Source: CAWARU01 sp963784575 (lineage in GTDB: Bacteria > Pseudomonadota > Gammaproteobacteria > UBA6186 > Azoamicaceae). Taken from it: a DNA stretch of 64,000 nt. Position numbers and translations under genes: made by a program. The DNA lies in contig CAWARU010000002.1 in the NCBI GenBank assembly GCA_963784575.1, positions 372,001 through 436,000 of the forward strand, given 5' to 3'. Shown piece after piece: positions 33,403-41,993 of the stretch; position 1 is the first letter of the stretch; each line of letters opens with the position of its first letter. A model generated the notes under the pieces. It had not been told where the DNA came from. It made no database searches and was given only the letters and a program-made list of their open reading frames with translations.

Positions 33403-35238
33403 ATGAAAGTCATAACAAACAACGATAAAAGACGGGTTTCTAGTTACCTTTGGGCTTACACCAACAAGCATATCCTCTATGTTGATGACAGCGGTGGTAA
33501 CGAAAACTGGCGAATTTATCGAGTCGATGTGAATACTGGCGAGAAACTTACCTTGGTCGATATCCCAAATGTACAAGCAAGGCTTCTTGCCCGAAGTGAA
33601 AATCATCCCGAGGAAATGTTGGTATTATTGAATCAACGCAATCCTGAGTTTCATGATGTCTATCGATTGAATATTATCAACGGCAAGCTCGATATGGTAC
33701 TTGAAAACGATCTATATGGGGATTTTGTTGCCGATAGTGATTTGAATGTGAAAGTTGCTACGGAATCAACACCTGATGGCGGTGCAAATGTTTATGCACT
33801 TTCAAAGGACCCAAATGAACCAGATCTTAAAAAAGCTTACAGTAGACATGCACTATTTTCTATACCACAAGCAGATATGTTTACTTCCTCTACCATTATG
33901 ATCAACAAAAAAGGCGATACGCTCTATATGGTAGACAGTAGAGGTCGAGACACAGCCGCACTCATTGCTTATGATTTAAATACCCATAATGGAACGGTGC
34001 TTGGAGAAGATCCCAAAGCAGATATCACTGATGTTCTGGCGGATCCAAAAACCAAGGAAGTGCAAGCCTACTCCTCTACCTTTGAGAGAACCCATTGGAA
34101 AACCATCGACAGCAGCATCGCTGCAGACATGGAGTATCTGACAAAACTGGCAGATGGTGAAATGCAAGTCGTGAGCCGCAGTCTCGATGACAATACCTGG
34201 ATTGTAGCGTACCTCCGCGATATTGGTGCACCTATTTATTATCTCTATGATAAGCCTGCCCAAAAAGCACAATTCTTATTTTCAAGCAGACCTGAACTAG
34301 ACAAAATGCCTTTGGCGCACATGGATCCGGTCATTATCAAATCGAGAGATGGTCTTGATTTGGTAAGCTATTTAACGCTGCCTAAAAATATGAGAACTGA
34401 GAAAGCGACAGCGAGTGATCCTGTTCCACTCATCATCAACGTACATGGTGGTCCCAGTGCACGTGATGATTGGGGCTATGATGCCGAGCATCAATGGCTT
34501 GCCAATCGAGGATACGCAGTATTAAGCATCAATTACCGGGGTTCCACAGGTTTTGGCAAGAAATTTGCCAACGCGGGTAATGGAGAATGGGGCGCTAAAA
34601 TGCATGATGATCTCATCGACGGGGTCAATTGGGCATTACAGAATGGCATCACCACCAAAAACAAAGTTGCCATTATGGGCGGCAGCTTTGGCGGCTATGC
34701 TACTTTAGTGGGACTCACTAAAACGCCGGATGTTTTTGCTTGTGGTATCGATATTGTAGGACCCAGCAATCTGGAAACTTTGATGAAGTCCATTCCCGCC
34801 TACTGGAAGCCTTTCTATGCTTTACTCAAAGTCATGATTGGCGCAGATCCTGAAACGGAACAAGGTAGGGAATTTTTGGCTTCTCGTTCACCGCTATTTT
34901 TTGTGAACAATATTAAAAAACCTTTACTGATTGGGCAAGGTGCAAATGATCCGCGCGTCAAGCAAGCCGAGTCCGATCAAATCGTCGAGGCTATGGAAAG
35001 CAAGAAAATTCCTGTCACTTATGTACTCTATCCGGATGAAGGACATGGATTCCAAAGACCTGAAAATCGCATGTCTTTCTATGCTGTGAGCGAGGCGTTC
35101 TTGGCTAAGCATTTGGGCGGCAAATTAGAACCCATCAAAGACGATTTCAAGAATTCCAGTATTGAGATCAAAGTGGGTGAAAATGCACTGCCGGCAAGCT
35201 TTAAGCTGCAACAGCAAGCGACAAGCAACAAATCGTAA
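33403..35238 (+). CDS. S9 family prolyl oligopeptidase-type peptidase, separated from its export signal
   Basis: A 611-residue part of a dipeptidyl-peptidase or acylaminoacyl-peptidase-like enzyme (S9C type). Beta-propeller segments (NENWRIYRVDVNTGEK, HDVYRLNI) precede the hydrolase domain. The triad is Ser428 (MGGSFGGY), Asp516 (GANDPRV) and His548 (DEGHGF). The oxyanion-region motif NVHGGPSARDDWGY is present. The signal peptide lies in the fragment at 33039-33371, out of frame by one base. If the shift is real, a cytosolic or inactive protein results. If it is a sequencing error, the gene runs 33039-35238 with about 732 residues. The catalytic half is perfectly conserved, which favours recent damage or error. 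Confidence 0.85.
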   Translation: MKVITNNDKRRVSSYLWAYTNKHILYVDDSGGNENWRIYRVDVNTGEKLTLVDIPNVQARLLARSENHPEEMLVLLNQRNPEFHDVYRLNIINGKLDMVLENDLYGDFVADSDLNVKVATESTPDGGANVYALSKDPNEPDLKKAYSRHALFSIPQADMFTSSTIMINKKGDTLYMVDSRGRDTAALIAYDLNTHNGTVLGEDPKADITDVLADPKTKEVQAYSSTFERTHWKTIDSSIAADMEYLTKLADGEMQVVSRSLDDNTWIVAYLRDIGAPIYYLYDKPAQKAQFLFSSRPELDKMPLAHMDPVIIKSRDGLDLVSYLTLPKNMRTEKATASDPVPLIINVHGGPSARDDWGYDAEHQWLANRGYAVLSINYRGSTGFGKKFANAGNGEWGAKMHDDLIDGVNWALQNGITTKNKVAIMGGSFGGYATLVGLTKTPDVFACGIDIVGPSNLETLMKSIPAYWKPFYALLKVMIGADPETEQGREFLASRSPLFFVNNIKKPLLIGQGANDPRVKQAESDQIVEAMESKKIPVTYVLYPDEGHGFQRPENRMSFYAVSEAFLAKHLGGKLEPIKDDFKNSSIEIKVGENALPASFKLQQQATSNKS

Positions 35239-35252
35239 GATACAAGGTCAGC

Positions 35253-35280
35253 CGTTCCAAGGCAGAGCGTGAACAGTTGC
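35253..35280 (-). repeat. Partial copy of the MITE-like element from 127-320
   Basis: 25 of 28 bases match the complement of 136-163, and the similarity stops exactly at the terminus of that element (GTTGC). The inner half is too diverged to follow. It lies 14 bases after the peptidase stop and abuts the next palindromic element. Confidence 0.6.
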
Positions 35281-35282
35281 TA

Positions 35283-35424
35283 GGGCCTGTTGACAATTCG
35301 CTAGGTTGAGCCAGAAATCATTGATTTCTGAGCACCGTAGCGCAGTTTATATTGAAATAAATGAGCAACGGAGCACAAGAAATCAATGATTTATGGCCAA
35401 CATAGTAGAATTGTCAACAGGCCC
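35283..35424. repeat. Second MITE-like element, 142 bp, with 17-bp perfect inverted ends
   Basis: The ends GGGCCTGTTGACAATTC (35283-35299) and its exact complement (35408-35424) flank a region that pairs with itself over most of its length, including GAAATCATTGATTTCT against AGAAATCAATGATTT. TA lies on both sides (35281-35282 and 35425-35426), fitting a TA target duplication. It has no coding capacity. The parent transposase family is not identified; the ends suggest an IS5- or IS630-related system, as a guess. Confidence 0.7.
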
Positions 35425-35457
35425 TAGATTTTTTACAGAATTATTTTACTCGTGCCG

Positions 35458-35484
35458 GTACATGGGGCACTTGCCCCCATGTAC
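35458..35484 (+). terminator. Hairpin followed by T-rich sequence
   Basis: GTACATGGGG (35458-35467) pairs with CCCCATGTAC (35475-35484) over a seven-base loop. The following GAGTATTTTAGAATTTTT is T-rich but interrupted. It probably ends transcripts arriving from the S9 peptidase gene through the two repeats. Confidence 0.55.
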
Positions 35485-35593
35485 GAGTATTTTAGAATTT
35501 TTCCTTTTTTATTATTCAATGATCTATATTTAATAATATGAGTTGTAAAATACCTCGATATTATTTTTTATTTGAATCACAATGGAGAAAAAA

Positions 35594-36895
35594 ATGGATC
35601 TAGAGAATGGTGATCCCAAGAAACCAACGACACCAGATGAACATGAGAAAAAAAACGAAAATGAGCGTGACGATACTGCAAATATACCTCCACCGCCGCC
35701 CATAGAAACTCCATCTGCCCCACCCGCTCCGTCTGTCACTGTAGAATCGACTGCACAAGCAAAGGAACAAACAAAGCTTCAACAATTACGTGCTAGCGCA
35801 CTAAAAATTAAGTCTCAATTGCTGAAGGCAAAAAATATTATCGAGCCTCTTGGATCCATGGAATTATCAGCTGATGATAGGAAAAAGACAGCCTATTTAA
35901 AAGATGGTTTTAGTTCGTCTGACCGCAAAAACATTTTATTAAATGCCTGGCCTCATGTGCTTATGTGGTCAGAAGCCTCGGATCTCAAACGAACCATAGG
36001 AGCGTCTGAAATGAAAGCACTGCTTGAAGCAGAGCGCGCATTCGATAAGATTTATAGTCCAGTAATTGAGAAAATTGATAGAATTTTGAGCGACATGGCT
36101 AAGTTTGACACTGCATTTAATGTTCTTTCTCGAGCTGAACAAATGAATAATATCAAACAACTTGCAGATAAGGTTGATCAGTGGCAAAAAGAAGCGGATT
36201 TAAAAACCCTGACTTCACTGTCTCCTCGCATAAAAGAATCGCGACTTCACTTGATTACGGCCATGGAAGCGGCAAGAAAAGATGCACTAAGCCGCCCTGA
36301 ATCGGAAACAAAAGCTTCTGATGAAGATCATGAACAACTTGTGCCATGGGAAGCAAGGCTCGGTGCAGCATTTGTGGCTGATTTTAAAAATAAAATTAGG
36401 GATGGTCAGGTAAAGAATCCTCCAAACTTCAAACTTCCTGGTCAAGGGATCAACAATCAACTTTTAAAATTCATCATGAATGTTATAGAAAATAAGCATC
36501 AATATGATCCCAAAACTATAAAAAGTATTGATGAGGTTTTAGATATAGTGGGTGCATATGGGCTATCGTCCGCAGAGACAAAGCGTTCCCTTGAGGTAAT
36601 ATTACAAACTCGGGGCTATACAGGAAAATCTGCATTATTAAAAAAGCCCTTCTTAGATACATTAGAAACAATATTAACTCAAAATTTTCAGTCTAAAGGT
36701 GATAAAGTCTCTTCTGAAGAAGCACAATTAACTAAAATTGCTGCCGTGGAACTCAGTGTTGGCAGTTCGAGAGTGGCAGAAAAAGGATCTTTAATGCAAC
36801 TAAAACAAGCGCATCAAAAAAAGGAAAGAGATAAATCTGATAAAACTGAAACAATAAAAGGGCATACTAAGCCGCCAGGAAAGCCTGATCACTGA
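35594..36895 (+). CDS. Unknown protein with a proline-rich start
   Basis: 433 residues from the ATG preceded by GGAG six bases upstream; an ATG at 35582 is in frame but lacks a site. Residues 1-55 are charged, then proline-rich (NIPPPPPIETPSAPPAPS). The middle is helical with no known domain (ASALKIKSQLLKAKNII, RLHLITAMEAARKDALSR). The end is a Lys/Glu-rich tail. There is no signal peptide or membrane segment. Poly-proline stretches bind actin-regulating or SH3/EVH1 proteins in hosts, so a secreted effector is possible but not shown. It stands alone between strong repeats and an empty gap. Confidence 0.6.
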   Translation: MDLENGDPKKPTTPDEHEKKNENERDDTANIPPPPPIETPSAPPAPSVTVESTAQAKEQTKLQQLRASALKIKSQLLKAKNIIEPLGSMELSADDRKKTAYLKDGFSSSDRKNILLNAWPHVLMWSEASDLKRTIGASEMKALLEAERAFDKIYSPVIEKIDRILSDMAKFDTAFNVLSRAEQMNNIKQLADKVDQWQKEADLKTLTSLSPRIKESRLHLITAMEAARKDALSRPESETKASDEDHEQLVPWEARLGAAFVADFKNKIRDGQVKNPPNFKLPGQGINNQLLKFIMNVIENKHQYDPKTIKSIDEVLDIVGAYGLSSAETKRSLEVILQTRGYTGKSALLKKPFLDTLETILTQNFQSKGDKVSSEEAQLTKIAAVELSVGSSRVAEKGSLMQLKQAHQKKERDKSDKTETIKGHTKPPGKPDH

Positions 36896-37214
36896 TGCCT
36901 CACTTCACATGAAACTAAAGGTGTGTTCAGCCTGCATTATGCGATGTACTATTTAGCCAAGCACGCCATCATAACTAGATCCTATTTACAATCTGTGAAA
37001 AAAAGGGTAAACTGTCAGTCAGTTAACTTCTAATGTAACGTATTCAAATTCAATCAATTATAAAGAAATTTATAAGAAACTTAATAAATAGTGGACTAAT
37101 AATGGCCTTAATGGCCATCTAGGTTATTTATCGGATAGAAACACTGAGTTTTATTAGTTATATTGGTTTTCGTAATAATTTTTTTTGAAAATATCAAAAA
37201 ATTCTAGAATATAG
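36896..37214. other. Gap without a recognised gene
   Basis: AT-rich toward the right. A short open frame around 36930-37030 reads GVFSLHYAMYYLAKHA, which could be a decayed fragment but has no start or known match. No RNA or repeat supported. Confidence 0.3.
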
Positions 37215-37243
37215 TTGACATACAGGTAACTATTATGTAGTAT
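37215..37243 (+). promoter_or_regulatory. Near-consensus sigma-70 promoter
   Basis: A perfect -35 box TTGACA (37215-37220), a 17-base spacer and -10 TAGTAT (37238-37243). The start would fall near 37250. GAGGAG at 37255-37260 then leads to the ATG at 37267, giving a very short leader. One of the strongest promoter matches in the window. Confidence 0.75.
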
Positions 37244-37266
37244 GCCTTGAAATTGAGGAGTTAAAA

Positions 37267-38043
37267 ATGAGTATTTTTAGCCAGATAAAAAGCAAATTGA
37301 CGGAAGCGGTTAATACCGTAACCAATACCCTATTTCCAGAAAGCCCTTCAAAGGAAGCTGGAAAGGAAATATGGGAAACAGCAAAAAGTTTATTCAGAAC
37401 CGTCAAGTCTGGATTAAATTTTGCCTTGTCATTCATCAAATCAGTCGTTGCAGGTGGTAAATTGGGTGCAGATGCCGCTATGGGTGGAATCCACACCATA
37501 AAAGCCTATCGAGCGACTGATGAAGCGGAAGCCGCTGCAAATAGAGAAGCTGCTTCTCAGTATAGCCGTCAGGCTTGGGAAGATTTGAAATGGGTTAAAG
37601 ATGAAACCAGCGCGACTCTCTCAAATGGTGGCTCAACACTTTATAATGCAGGTGCCTCCATCATTCATGCTGGTGAAACAGCTTGGTATGGCATTATCAA
37701 TCCATCATTATATGGGGCATACTACCTTGGCCAAGGGGCAACTTCCGCCCTTGCAGGTTTGGGTGGCGCCATTGTAACTGATGCTGTAGAAGCAATCGAG
37801 GCTAAGGCCGCCGATGATATCATCAGTGCAGTTGAACAATTGGATTTTTCAGACGAAGTTGCTTTGCAAAGAGGACCTTCTGGAACTGAAACAAAGAAAT
37901 CTGACAATGTTGTGCCATTTCTACCTGCATTCAAGTCAATGAGTGCTAAAACTGCTACCGAACGCTTACGCAGTGATTTGGTTAAACCAGATGATCTTGA
38001 TGCGGTTGTTGATCAACAAAGAAAGGCCACTCCAGCAGCATAA
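37267..38043 (+). CDS. Unknown protein behind a strong promoter
   Basis: 258 residues, no signal peptide. The first 60 residues form amphipathic helices (FSQIKSKLTEAVNTVTNTLF, IWETAKSLFRTVKSGLNFALSFIKSVV). A middle stretch is rich in Ala and Gly with weakly hydrophobic parts (YGAYYLGQGATSALAGLGGAIVTDAVEAIEA). The end is charged. Membrane association through amphipathic helices is conceivable. No family recognised. The near-consensus promoter and good ribosome site suggest high expression. Phasin-like or effector-like roles are speculation. Confidence 0.6.
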   Translation: MSIFSQIKSKLTEAVNTVTNTLFPESPSKEAGKEIWETAKSLFRTVKSGLNFALSFIKSVVAGGKLGADAAMGGIHTIKAYRATDEAEAAANREAASQYSRQAWEDLKWVKDETSATLSNGGSTLYNAGASIIHAGETAWYGIINPSLYGAYYLGQGATSALAGLGGAIVTDAVEAIEAKAADDIISAVEQLDFSDEVALQRGPSGTETKKSDNVVPFLPAFKSMSAKTATERLRSDLVKPDDLDAVVDQQRKATPAA

Positions 38044-38078
38044 GCAGTGTGGCATAAAAAAATTGAGGCTGTGAGACC

Positions 38079-38102
38079 GAGCAGGCGTTAAAGTGCCTGC
38101 TC
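38079..38102. promoter_or_regulatory. GC-rich hairpin after the unknown gene
   Basis: GAGCAGGC pairs with GCCTGCTC over an eight-base loop, 36 bases after the stop at 38043. No T-run follows, so it is a stability or processing element rather than a clear terminator. Confidence 0.45.
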
Positions 38103-38230
38103 TGAAATTGAAGGGTTGAAGAAGTAAGTCTAAAAGCCTGAAAACTTGTAACTGCTCGGGCTTAGAAGATTAGGAATTGTCCAAATTTGGGCGTTCACTG
38201 CCAGTTCATGAATGGCTGCGAAAATTTTAC

Positions 38231-38259
38231 TTGACATCAGGGTCCAAGCCATTTAAGAT
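38231..38259 (+). promoter_or_regulatory. Strong promoter for a short transcript
   Basis: TTGACA (38231-38236), a 17-base spacer and TAAGAT (38254-38259). It is followed only 38 bases later by a perfect terminator and by no gene for about 450 bases. Confidence 0.6.
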
Positions 38260-38265
38260 TGACAT

Positions 38266-38319
38266 GTAAATTGATGAAAAGATTTAACGGTTTATAGGGG
38301 GAGAAATCCCCCTTTTTTT
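38266..38319 (+). ncRNA. Candidate small RNA of about 55 bases
   Basis: It is defined by the promoter at 38231-38259 and the terminator at 38297-38319. The transcript contains a start-stop ATGTAA and a seven-codon frame (MKRFNGL) ending at the foot of the terminator stem. No match to a known RNA family is recognised. It could be a trans-acting RNA or a tiny peptide message. Expression is unproven. Confidence 0.4.
38297..38319 (+). terminator. Textbook intrinsic terminator
   Basis: GGGGGA (38297-38302), GAAA tetraloop, TCCCCC (38307-38312), then seven T. Confidence 0.9.
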
Positions 38320-38708
38320 GTGTCAATTTTCACGTCTGATTCAAGAATGTTCTCTGAATCATTATAGGACACAAACTGCACTTTCATTAAAAATCGGCTT
38401 GAACTGTGCGTATTATTATGCACCAACAGAGTTCAATTTAATTTAATAAATGATTCTCTCTTCACTGTTGTTTTGATAATAACCATCATAGATTTTCCAG
38501 ATATTTCAATAAAAAACTATCAATTCGAAATGACCTCAAATTTCAATATCTAAAGCTTTAATAGATAGAAATCCAAGCTGACTTTTATTAAAGATATCAT
38601 GTAAGGATACTGATAATTTAATTAGTTGTATGGTTTCATTAGCCATGATATAGTCAGCTACTTAGGATTATTTTAGTGTATAATAATCAAACAAGGGGAT
38701 ACACAACC
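38320..38708. other. Gap upstream of the damaged gene
   Basis: AT-rich with no coding frame. A TATAAT box near 38680 and AAGGGGA near 38693 point to the promoter and ribosome site of the gene that follows. Nothing else is supported. Confidence 0.4.
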
Positions 38709-38724
38709 ATGGCAATGACTTTTA

Positions 38725-39615
38725 GTGATAAAGCTCGTAGCGCATGTCTTTGCTGCAAAGCCTGAAATCTTGGGAGAATGGTTGAGTAAGCAGAGTGATA
38801 AATCCAAAAAAATACTTACACAAACTAATTGTCGCGAAGGCTATCAAAGTACAAAAATCGTGACTTATCGAGATGGGTGTCAACAGGTACAACAGCGAGA
38901 AAAACCGCTATTCATTTGCTTCAGAAAATGGCGAGAAGTAAGCGCCTTACAAGCCGCACCCCTTTCTGGCGATATTGATTTTCTGCTGAAGCTTTTGAGA
39001 CAACTCCTAGTAAAAGATAAGGAAATCGTAGAAGAGAATCGAATAGCCGCTATAAAGCAGCTAGAAGCAGTAAGCCGTCGCATATCAGACCAAACTATAA
39101 TATTAGATGCAGTAACTGCTATCGTAGAAATGGAATCCGATGGTACTGGTGCTGCTACTAAGGCTGCCGCCAAACTTCGGTTTGAAAAAATGCAGCAATC
39201 AGAAGAGTTCCAGAATCTCATCACAATCTCATCACAATCTCATCACAATCTCATCACAATCTCAACTCAAGTAGGACCAGCAACTCCTTCAGATATGAAA
39301 CCAAAAGATTCGCGGGTCTTGGGTCATGTTCAGGCGCCCGCTCCTGCTGCCTCCGCTGTTTCTTCCGTAAACCCTATTCAAGCAATGAAATCACAGGTTA
39401 TATCTGCAGTTTTACTGCAACCGCACAAAATCATGGTAGATTTAAATTCTTCGAGCAAGGTATTGAATACCTTATATACGCCCATGCGACCTTCATTTGC
39501 TAAGCCCCAAATTACGGGCCTGCCAATGACTACCGCCTTTGCCCCCAGTGCTAGGGCTTTAAAAACATCAGATCCCCGGCGAATGCCGCCATCGATAAAT
39601 AATTCAATTTCCTGA
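38725..39615 (+). CDS. Damaged or chimeric unknown gene overlapping its neighbour
   Basis: From a GTG at 38725 the frame reads 296 residues. The well-placed ATG at 38709, behind AAGGGGA, lies in another frame and gives MAMTFSDKARS before stopping at 18 residues. A one-base shift near 38745 would join it to AHVFAAKPEILGEWL here. Residues to about 215 look real (helical, LLKLLRQLLVKDKEIVEENRIAAIKQLEAVSRR). An 11-bp tandem repeat inside shifts frame if its copy number changes. The last 80 residues are read antisense to the end of the oxidase gene and are probably not native. No family recognised. Confidence 0.4.
   Translation: MIKLVAHVFAAKPEILGEWLSKQSDKSKKILTQTNCREGYQSTKIVTYRDGCQQVQQREKPLFICFRKWREVSALQAAPLSGDIDFLLKLLRQLLVKDKEIVEENRIAAIKQLEAVSRRISDQTIILDAVTAIVEMESDGTGAATKAAAKLRFEKMQQSEEFQNLITISSQSHHNLITISTQVGPATPSDMKPKDSRVLGHVQAPAPAASAVSSVNPIQAMKSQVISAVLLQPHKIMVDLNSSSKVLNTLYTPMRPSFAKPQITGLPMTTAFAPSARALKTSDPRRMPPSINNSIS
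39214..39268 (+). repeat. Tandem repeat of 11 bp inside a gene
   Basis: AATCTCATCAC repeats four times (39214-39257), followed by a variant AATCTCAACTC to 39268. Eleven is not a multiple of three, so gain or loss of one unit changes the reading frame downstream. Confidence 0.85.
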
Positions 39616-40430
39616 TCGACCACTTCGGCAATTCTAGGCAATACAGAGATGGTTGCAGGGGTTGTATCGAGCTGCCTGCCGCCATGATTAGAAACGATTA
39701 TACCGCTGACACCATTACTCATGGCAATCTTTGCATCATCTTCACGTAAAATTCCCTTTAAGATAATGGGCAATTTAGTGATGGATTTGAGCCATGCGAG
39801 ATCGTCCCAGGAAATGGTGGGATCCAAAAAAGCAGAGAGTTGTTTTGCAGAGTTTAATTGCAACTCCGGAAAAGTTTTTTTGATGATATGCTCTATGTCC
39901 GGAATAGAAATGTCCATACAAAGCGGATTTTTAAGCTCTCGCTCCCGCTTCCCATATATCGGTGCATCTACTGTAAGCACTAAGGCAGAGTAGCCCAGGG
40001 ATTCTACCGTTTGAACAATTTCTTTGGTCAAAGCACGTTCTTTTAGAATGTATAATTGAAACCAAGGTTTTCTGGGTAAAACTGCTGCAATTTCCTGGAG
40101 CGGCATTGTGGTATAGGTACTCACAATCATATGAGCACCTGCGAGAGCAGCACCCTGCGCGGTTTCTAATTCGCCTTGAGGATGACAGAGCTTTTGAAAA
40201 GCCATAGGGGCAATGATGAATGGCGTGTCAAAGGATTCTCCGAAAATATTTTGAGTGGTGTTGGCCTCTGCGACGCCAGTCAGAACTTTGGGGAGGAGCT
40301 TTAATTTTTGATAGGCAGTTTCATTCTCTTTTAAAGTAATTTCATCCGCAGCGCCGCCATAATAAAAATCGAATGTTGCACTATCAAGCCTTTCTTTCAC
40401 CAATTTTTGAATGTCTACGATATTCTGCAT
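39378..40430 (-). CDS. FMN-dependent alpha-hydroxy-acid oxidase (lactate oxidase or glycolate oxidase family)
   Basis: A 350-residue TIM-barrel flavoenzyme oxidising 2-hydroxy acids such as L-lactate. The active-site His249 and Arg252 lie in SNHGGRQLD, and the FMN phosphate loop is visible as FIDGGIRRGSDVFKALALGAKAVVIGRP. The N-terminal YYGGAADEITLKENE is characteristic of the family. Substrate choice among lactate, glycolate and longer acids cannot be told from sequence alone. The gene follows an aromatic amino acid permease 18 bases upstream, so the two are probably one operon. Its 3' end overlaps a convergent frame by 238 bases. Confidence 0.88.
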   Translation of the reverse strand: MQNIVDIQKLVKERLDSATFDFYYGGAADEITLKENETAYQKLKLLPKVLTGVAEANTTQNIFGESFDTPFIIAPMAFQKLCHPQGELETAQGAALAGAHMIVSTYTTMPLQEIAAVLPRKPWFQLYILKERALTKEIVQTVESLGYSALVLTVDAPIYGKRERELKNPLCMDISIPDIEHIIKKTFPELQLNSAKQLSAFLDPTISWDDLAWLKSITKLPIILKGILREDDAKIAMSNGVSGIIVSNHGGRQLDTTPATISVLPRIAEVVDQEIELFIDGGIRRGSDVFKALALGAKAVVIGRPVIWGLANEGRMGVYKVFNTLLEEFKSTMILCGCSKTADITCDFIA

Positions 40431-40448
40431 ATCTGATTTCCTAAATAA

Positions 40449-41651
40449 TTACTTTATGATTTCGTACGAAACTAAAAACAGTAAAATAATCGATATAAAC
40501 ATTGATGTTAGCAAGGAAGCTTTACTACCCCACACACGATAGGGAGTTGCAATATTCTTCACATAACGGCAATTCCACGCCATAAGAGCTGGCATAAAAC
40601 ATTGCAAGATGATGCAGAATAACCCTGCTAAGCTTAAAAATAAAATAAAAGCTTTCGGGTAAAACGACACAATGAAAAGGGGTGGGACGAAGGTTGCCAA
40701 AGAGATAAAAGATCTATTACTAAGCCTTTTTCTTTCCTTGAATACATCAAAGAGATAATCACTCAAGGCTAAGGCAACACAAACAAAGGAGGTTAAAATA
40801 CTGATGGAAATAAAAATCTTTGATAATGTTATCGCCTGAGCTGATTCTGCGTGATGGCGAATGCCTTCTAACAAGCCCAAAACAGGCTCAGGAGATCCTA
40901 TCAAAGTACCCAGACCGTATTCGCTATTTAAAGGAATCGTGCCCAGAATGACAGCATTCCAGGCAAAATAACAAAGCAGTGGGATAAGAGATCCTAAAAT
41001 GATCACTTTCCGAATCTTTTTGACATCATCATTAAAATATTCCCTTAAACTCGGGACGATAATTGAAAAACCGAAAGAAGTAATTACTATAGAAACGGTG
41101 GGTAAAATAAACTCGAGATCGGAATGAGCGTAAAAATCATAATTGATATGGGGCACAATAAAAAATATCACCAAGAAAATTAGAGAAAGTTTTATAAGCA
41201 TGATGGAGCGGTTAAAAAGATCAACAAGCTTAACGCCAGACAATACCACAAAGCCGAATAATAATACAAATAATATGCTGCAAAGAACTATTGGGACTTC
41301 AATTCCTATGGTTTTGAAGACGCCTGAGACAAGATCTCTTCCGCCCGCAATATAGGCACAAACGAGAGAATAAAGAAATAACAGATACAATACCCAGGTA
41401 ATGCTCGATTTCGATTTGCTGAGCGTTGCTCTTACCATCGAAAACATATTACTGTTTTTTGGGAAACAAAGGCTTACTTCAAGAGTCAGTAATGCCGTGA
41501 AGGTCATCAAGATCCAGCAAAAGAGGAATAGTAAAGTTGAATTCAAAAATCCTGCCTTTGCCGTGACTATCGGAAGACCCAACATCCCGCCTCCAATACT
41601 GGTGCCTGCAATTAATAATATGCCGCCTATGGTTTTCGAATCCAAAATCAT
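40449..41651 (-). CDS. Aromatic amino acid permease (Mtr/TyrP family)
   Basis: About 400 residues with eleven predicted membrane helices. The first helix carries GGILLIAGTSIGGGMLGLP, the signature of the hydroxy/aromatic amino acid permease family that imports tryptophan or tyrosine with protons. The start was set at 41651 because GGAGG lies just upstream; an ATG at 41669 in frame adds six residues but has no site. Loss of aromatic amino acid synthesis in a host-associated lineage would explain the need, as inference. Co-directional with the hydroxy-acid oxidase. Confidence 0.85.
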   Translation of the reverse strand: MILDSKTIGGILLIAGTSIGGGMLGLPIVTAKAGFLNSTLLFLFCWILMTFTALLTLEVSLCFPKNSNMFSMVRATLSKSKSSITWVLYLLFLYSLVCAYIAGGRDLVSGVFKTIGIEVPIVLCSILFVLLFGFVVLSGVKLVDLFNRSIMLIKLSLIFLVIFFIVPHINYDFYAHSDLEFILPTVSIVITSFGFSIIVPSLREYFNDDVKKIRKVIILGSLIPLLCYFAWNAVILGTIPLNSEYGLGTLIGSPEPVLGLLEGIRHHAESAQAITLSKIFISISILTSFVCVALALSDYLFDVFKERKRLSNRSFISLATFVPPLFIVSFYPKAFILFLSLAGLFCIILQCFMPALMAWNCRYVKNIATPYRVWGSKASLLTSMFISIILLFLVSYEIIK

Positions 41652-41900
41652 TTTCCTCCAGTTCTTCATTCATGTTCATTCGTGCTAAGTTAGCATTTTA
41701 ACAGCATCTTAATAACACGTCATTAATAATCAATAAAAAGTATATCGTACAGTGATGTTGATTCTCTTGCATTTGTATTAATTACGGGGTTGTAGATCTT
41801 AGTTACTTAACAAATCACCGAAAAAAGTCTAATTAGTGTAATGCAACATAATTTTCTGAGAGATACCAAGCCTTAAATGATTGCTATTGCTTCTAATTAT
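41652..41900. other. Gap between permease start and preceding terminator
   Basis: AT-rich, no coding frame or RNA supported; presumably holds the permease promoter. Confidence 0.35.
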
Positions 41901-41923
41901 TAAAAAGCCAAAAAAGCCTGGCT
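41901..41923 (-). terminator. Terminator of the efflux/TauE operon
   Basis: On the minus strand AGCCA pairs with TGGCT over a T-rich loop and is followed by TTTTTAA. It lies about 70 bases after the last gene of the operon (41994). Confidence 0.55.
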
Positions 41924-41993
41924 AAAATTTGCTTTATTTTTCGGAGTAATATTTAACTATCTGATTTATAATGAAGAGGTGAAAGTGCGGGGG

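Noticed and set aside
36930..37030. Short frame GVFSLHYAMYYLAKHA
   Set aside because: No start, no ribosome site and no recognised relative; too short to call even a pseudogene.
39214..39268. Possible CRISPR-like array
   Set aside because: Units are 11 bp and directly adjacent without spacers, so this is a simple tandem repeat.
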